Of a stretch of 64,000 bases of DNA, positions 60,300 through 64,000 are shown one piece after another (positions within the stretch are counted from its first letter, which is position 1; each line of letters begins with the position of its first letter). Source of the stretch: Jacaranda mimosifolia (taxonomy: Eukaryota > Streptophyta > Magnoliopsida > Lamiales > Bignoniaceae). The notes beneath the pieces were generated by a model. It was not told the origin of the DNA, did not search any database, and worked only from the letters and a program-made list of their open reading frames with translations. The stretch is taken from NCBI GenBank assembly GCA_018894105.1, contig CM032132.1, positions 29,315,379 to 29,379,378 of the forward strand, read 5' to 3'. The position numbers were made by a program, and so were the translations under genes.

Positions 60300-61176
60300 T
60301 TTACATTTTTCATTCAAACCAAATTAATCGAAAGAATTCATCCATTTCATCCAAATAGGAGCTATCCAAAAAAAGCTTCTTGAAAATACCATGAAAAAGT
60401 AATTAATCCAACATCTGACTTAATAACCCAATATGCTAGTCAAAATAATCTAGTAGTTGAAGATGGACCATTCAAATATAACCTCATATGCGTTCATTTA
60501 TCTAGAAGAACCAACTTTATCATATTAATCGTTACCATCTAGGACCACCTGTATGCAAAGCAGAAAAATACAAGTGAAACATGTTGCAAAAATAACTACG
60601 TAAACCAAAAAAATGAAATTTAAACAAATTAATTTGCCTAACTTTCACATTCTTATCCCCAACTGCCATAGAACACTAACATGTTCATATTTCCCACAAA
60701 ATGAAATTGATTATCAAGTTGTAACTGATACATTTAAGTTCCACAAGCTATAATAAGAAATATATCAAAAATAAGATTGATAATCATCATAATTTTACCA
60801 AGTGTACTCATTTAAAGTTCTATAGAAACAAAATCATTATATGGGAAACATGATCACATCTAGTAATTGAAAGAGTATCAAGTTTAAAGATCTCAAATTC
60901 ATTTTTATCATAACAGTGCCACATGCACTGTGTCACTAATCCTAACATATAAAATGTGAAAGTAACAAAAGTAGAAACAAATTTTGAATGTCTAAACAAC
61001 ATCAAGATGGCTCATTTAGCCATCTAATCATCAAAGCAATACCAAGACAAAAGAAGACTCCAATAACATAACTAACTATCAAAGTTCCACAAAAAAAAAG
61101 GCAAATATACATATCTTACAACTTATTCTAGGTAGAGTCAAAAGTAAAATGAAACAAAGAAATAAAAGAGATTTCT
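60300..61176. other. AT-rich interior of the CACTA element
   Basis: No coding resemblance; lies between the subterminal repeats and the last exon. Confidence 0.5.
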
Positions 61177-61215
61177 CTAGTAAAATAGAAAATATTCATA
61201 TTTCAGAGAACTTAC

Positions 61216-63507
61216 CAATGGTATTGGCCAAGTAATAGATAGACCTTGAACATCTTCAATGGTGCTAAAGTGCATGTAAGGTCTCACTAAATCCTCATCT
61301 CCCTTCACTGCCACATTTAAGTGAACTTCATAATAAATTTTCCCCAATACTTGTCCACCGACCTCTGTGCTAGGATCCATGCTTTTCAAATATTCCTTGG
61401 CCACAATTTCATTTCTATCCATGATACTCAAAAGTGAAACTGAACAGCTAACACAATTAAATTTACATGTAATACATCATAATTTATACAAATAGACATT
61501 ATTTATAAAAAAAAATTGTTTGAAATTTATGGAAATGATTATATTTTAAGTATCTACTATCAACTTTATGTTTGAAGATACTCAATTTTAAAATTTGTTA
61601 CTTACCCGAGGAGGTCGAATGTTATTAGTTGACATTGGGGTTGAGTTTCTATCTTCTTAGGCTTCATAGGAAGAGGATAATTGGCCACTAGGTACATTAA
61701 CTTCATTTTTGTTTTGCTCAAGTTTATTCAACCTTTCTTGAAGTGTTTGAATCATCTGAAAACAACTTTTACGAGAAGGTATCTCCTCAAATACATCTTG
61801 TTGTGTCACTCCTCAACCAAGCATTCATACTCGTCCAGGGTTCTATGGGCAAATAACTTTGGCATAAACATCATCTTCTAATTCTCCAAGTTCATTAGTG
61901 AATGCTTGCACCCGATCCTATAAAGTAAAAGTCAAACTCATTATATTCCACTCAACTTTAATATTAGAGTTTAAGCTTATGTTTTATAGCTCTTACCCTT
62001 AGTTGCCCAGCATCTCCCCCTTTTTTCACTGGATAACACAAGCTGAATGTATTTGTTCAAGAAATATGATGTCCCTTTTTCTTTCTTGATTCAAAATATA
62101 TTAATATCATACTCTATATTTCTCCAAGATAAAGTTGTAATACTTACCTCATCTACTTGAACTTGGGAAAAAGACTTTCTTCATGTAGTGTGATTTAATG
62201 TCTTTTTCTTTCTACTTTCCTTTCCCCTCATGCTTGCTTTCTGAAAAATGTAAAAATAATTATATTAATTAAAAAAAATGACTATTAATATGTGAAAAAA
62301 TATTATCTTGTACTTTACCTTTCCCTTTTTGGATAACCAAAACATAACAAGTCCTTTATATTGCTCTCGAATGACCCTAGTCTCTGGTATGTCTATTAGA
62401 TCTTCCAATGGTAAGTTAAGGTCAAAGTACTTTTCTTTAAGCTCTTTCTTCGAGTTCCTCGAATTGGTTCCAATTGTTTCCAAGATATCCACATCGATTC
62501 CAGGAGGACATATAAACTTTGACTACATTTGAAGTGTTAGCATTTTAATGTAATAATGAAGAACAATAACTGAAATTTTAAATAAATAAATGTTTAGAAA
62601 TTGTGTAGTAAATTACCATTACTATGCCTAGGAGCTCATTTTTGTTAGATTGTGGCACCTTTCGCCAATCAAAAATGTCAATTGGACAGTACGTGCCAAT
62701 CCTGGCCAACACACCTAAAAAATTAGCATACTCTGAACAATGGTTATAAACTACTTGACCATGTTCATTGCATTCAATTTGAAGCTTTTGTTCAGGAACT
62801 AAACCCTAAAATTTTGGCATTAAAGTAGGTCCTCTTGTGCTTTTTTGTTTGCTTTCTTCATCTATTTGAAAATATAATGATATAAATATTTGCAAATCAA
62901 ATATTATAATGATCAAGTAAAGAATGATAAACTGATATATATCATTATATTATTACTATCAAAGAATAGATTAGCTATAATGATTAAGAACTGGAGCTTA
63001 AACTCATAAAGAAAGCATTTATTTGATAATGATTTGATTGTCAAATTTCAAGAATTCATGAAATTGATTTTAGTTGGAGGAATAGACACTCTGGCTTTCT
63101 TGTCTAACAATTATAGTTGTACAAATAAAATATAAATAAGTAGTTTCAATCGAAAATGAGTGAAGAAACATGCATTTCACTGGTGGTTGGCTTTCTTTTC
63201 ATGCTTGGGTATATGTATACTAACATTTAAAATCTAATTGTGAGCAATTTGTGTCAAAAGTAATAAATCACAAGTTGTTTTATTATTATTATTAATATGG
63301 TCTTCTCTTAATGCATATTCTAATTGGTTAAGACAACGTTTTGGTATATGTATTGCTACTAGATCTAAAACTACATAGAGATTAGGAGCTTACTTGTTTC
63401 AACTTCATCAGATGAAGAATTATGTGATTGATGCTCTTGTACTTCCTCTTGCTGGTTAGCCTGAGGTAACGTGTTTCTATTATTGGTATGCTTAGTTCGA
63501 GTCCTCT
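61216..63507 (-). pseudogene. En/Spm-type accessory transposon protein (Plant_tran family), multi-exon, decayed
   Basis: Exons inferred from GT/AG sites: 63507-63394 (ERTRTKHTNNR.., acidic), 62861-62618 (KSTRGPTLMPKF, CNEHGQVVYNHCSEYANFLG, PIDIFDWRKVP), 62522-62319 (FICPPGIDVDILETIG, KELKEKYFDL, YKGLVMFWLSKKGK), 62240-62147 (basic), about 61918-61606 (coiled-coil-like MIQTLQERLNKLEQNKNE) and about 61431-61216 (GKIYYEVHLNVAVKGDEDLV..ITWPIPLV). RGPT, the N-H-S-type fold and the coiled-coil tail match the second protein carried by many plant CACTA elements, thought to bind DNA with TNP2. In-frame stops (for example near 62,807, and in the 61.6-61.9 kb exon) make it a pseudogene. Upstream exons may lie past the window. 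Confidence 0.7.
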
Positions 63508-63786
63508 CTGTTGCAAGCACAAAAAATAAGTAATAAGTAACATCACCCCATTTAGTTCTAAAAAAGATAAATAGATTGGAACAAATGAAAGCTAAATAAA
63601 AGGCTCTCAGTTTCAAAATTTAATTCGGGAATACTTAAAATTGAAATAGATGAAAATGCATGAAGATAATTTCAAACTTCAGCTCATAAAATAGAATTCC
63701 CATTACATGATTCTAGTTCTAAAATACCAAACAAAAGCTAGCAGTTATTGACAACTTCAGAAAAGTCAACAAAAATATCTATCTTT

Positions 63787-63898
63787 TATAAGAACACAAG
63801 GGAAATCATGTTATATTAGCAGCCTTCATCCGCTATAACTTCTATAAGAACACAAGAGAAATCATGTTATATTAGCGGCCTTCATCCACTATAACTTC
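63787..63898. repeat. Two-copy 56-bp tandem repeat
   Basis: TATAAGAACACAAG begins units at 63787 and 63843. The copies share ATCATGTTATATTAGC and the CCTTCATCC stretch, with about three differences. Confidence 0.85.
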
Positions 63899-64000
63899 TA
63901 TAACAACCTAGGAAGGTTCATCCAACTCTTATCTATTTGAAAGCACAAGACACGAATTACTATCAATATGTAGAATTTCAAAATCTTAGACAAACAAAAA

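Larger units (their letters stand above)
59555..64000 (-). mobile_element. CACTA element, one end and part of the interior; runs off the right edge
   Basis: CACTACAACAAAAATAGG begins at 59555. Within the next ~700 bp ACACCAC / GTGTGG and GTGTAACATAAAATA motifs recur in both orientations (about 59,860, 59,955 and 60,040), fitting subterminal repeats. Coding exons are on the minus strand, so this is the element's 3' end. TNP2 itself would lie beyond base 64,000. Confidence 0.75.

Overview
This window is AT-rich, repeat-dominated nuclear DNA from a flowering plant, almost certainly a eudicot. The evidence is intron-split remains of plant genes (a CYP71-type cytochrome P450 and a plastid stearoyl-ACP desaturase) embedded in typical plant transposable elements: CACTA, Mutator-like, MITE, TRIM, SINE, Ty1/copia and Ty3/gypsy. 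Lamiales is my guess from the flavour of the two gene families, but nothing here proves it. I found no intact protein-coding host gene, no rRNA or tRNA gene, and nothing prokaryotic. I saw no convincing new biological system; the interest lies in the rearrangements.

Layout. 1-3,314 is a decayed CACTA TNP2 transposase on the minus strand, cut by the window edge. 5-18 kb is AT-rich DNA with non-autonomous DNA transposons: a 1.67 kb Mutator-like element with a 10-bp target duplication (7,082-8,754), a 2.05 kb foldback element with ~0.95 kb inverted arms nested in an older repeat (9,302-11,351), a SINE near 15.25 kb and two orphan CACTA ends. 17.76-19.5 kb is a gypsy LTR with adjoining internal sequence in minus orientation. 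It abuts a truncated P450 (19.5-20.1 kb) and a TRIM. 23-27 kb holds a probable copia LTR and a gypsy gag plus LTR. The gypsy LTR ends about 220 bp upstream of a desaturase pseudogene (27,293-28,564). 29-36 kb has a MITE, two short DNA transposons with clear target duplications, a 34-bp tandem repeat and a copia RT fragment fused to half a MITE. 37.0-38.7 kb is the most complete P450, still a pseudogene.

41.75-58.77 kb is a nested structure. A decayed gypsy element (LTR, RT, RNase H, integrase) was split inside its integrase zinc-binding region by a 10,974-bp copia element (45,446-56,419). The copia element has ~2.2 kb LTRs and a perfect 5-bp duplication, AGTCA. It later acquired a 710-bp internal tandem duplication. 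Next to the gypsy end, at 58.78-58.99 kb, is a fossil P450 copy that keeps intron and 3' flank but has lost the exon between them. From 59,555 a second CACTA element runs off the right edge, carrying exons of an En/Spm-type second protein on the minus strand.

The genes do not form a pathway. The window reads as a record of layered insertions and decay around two former metabolic genes. Coordinates of decayed elements are by-eye estimates unless target duplications fix them.
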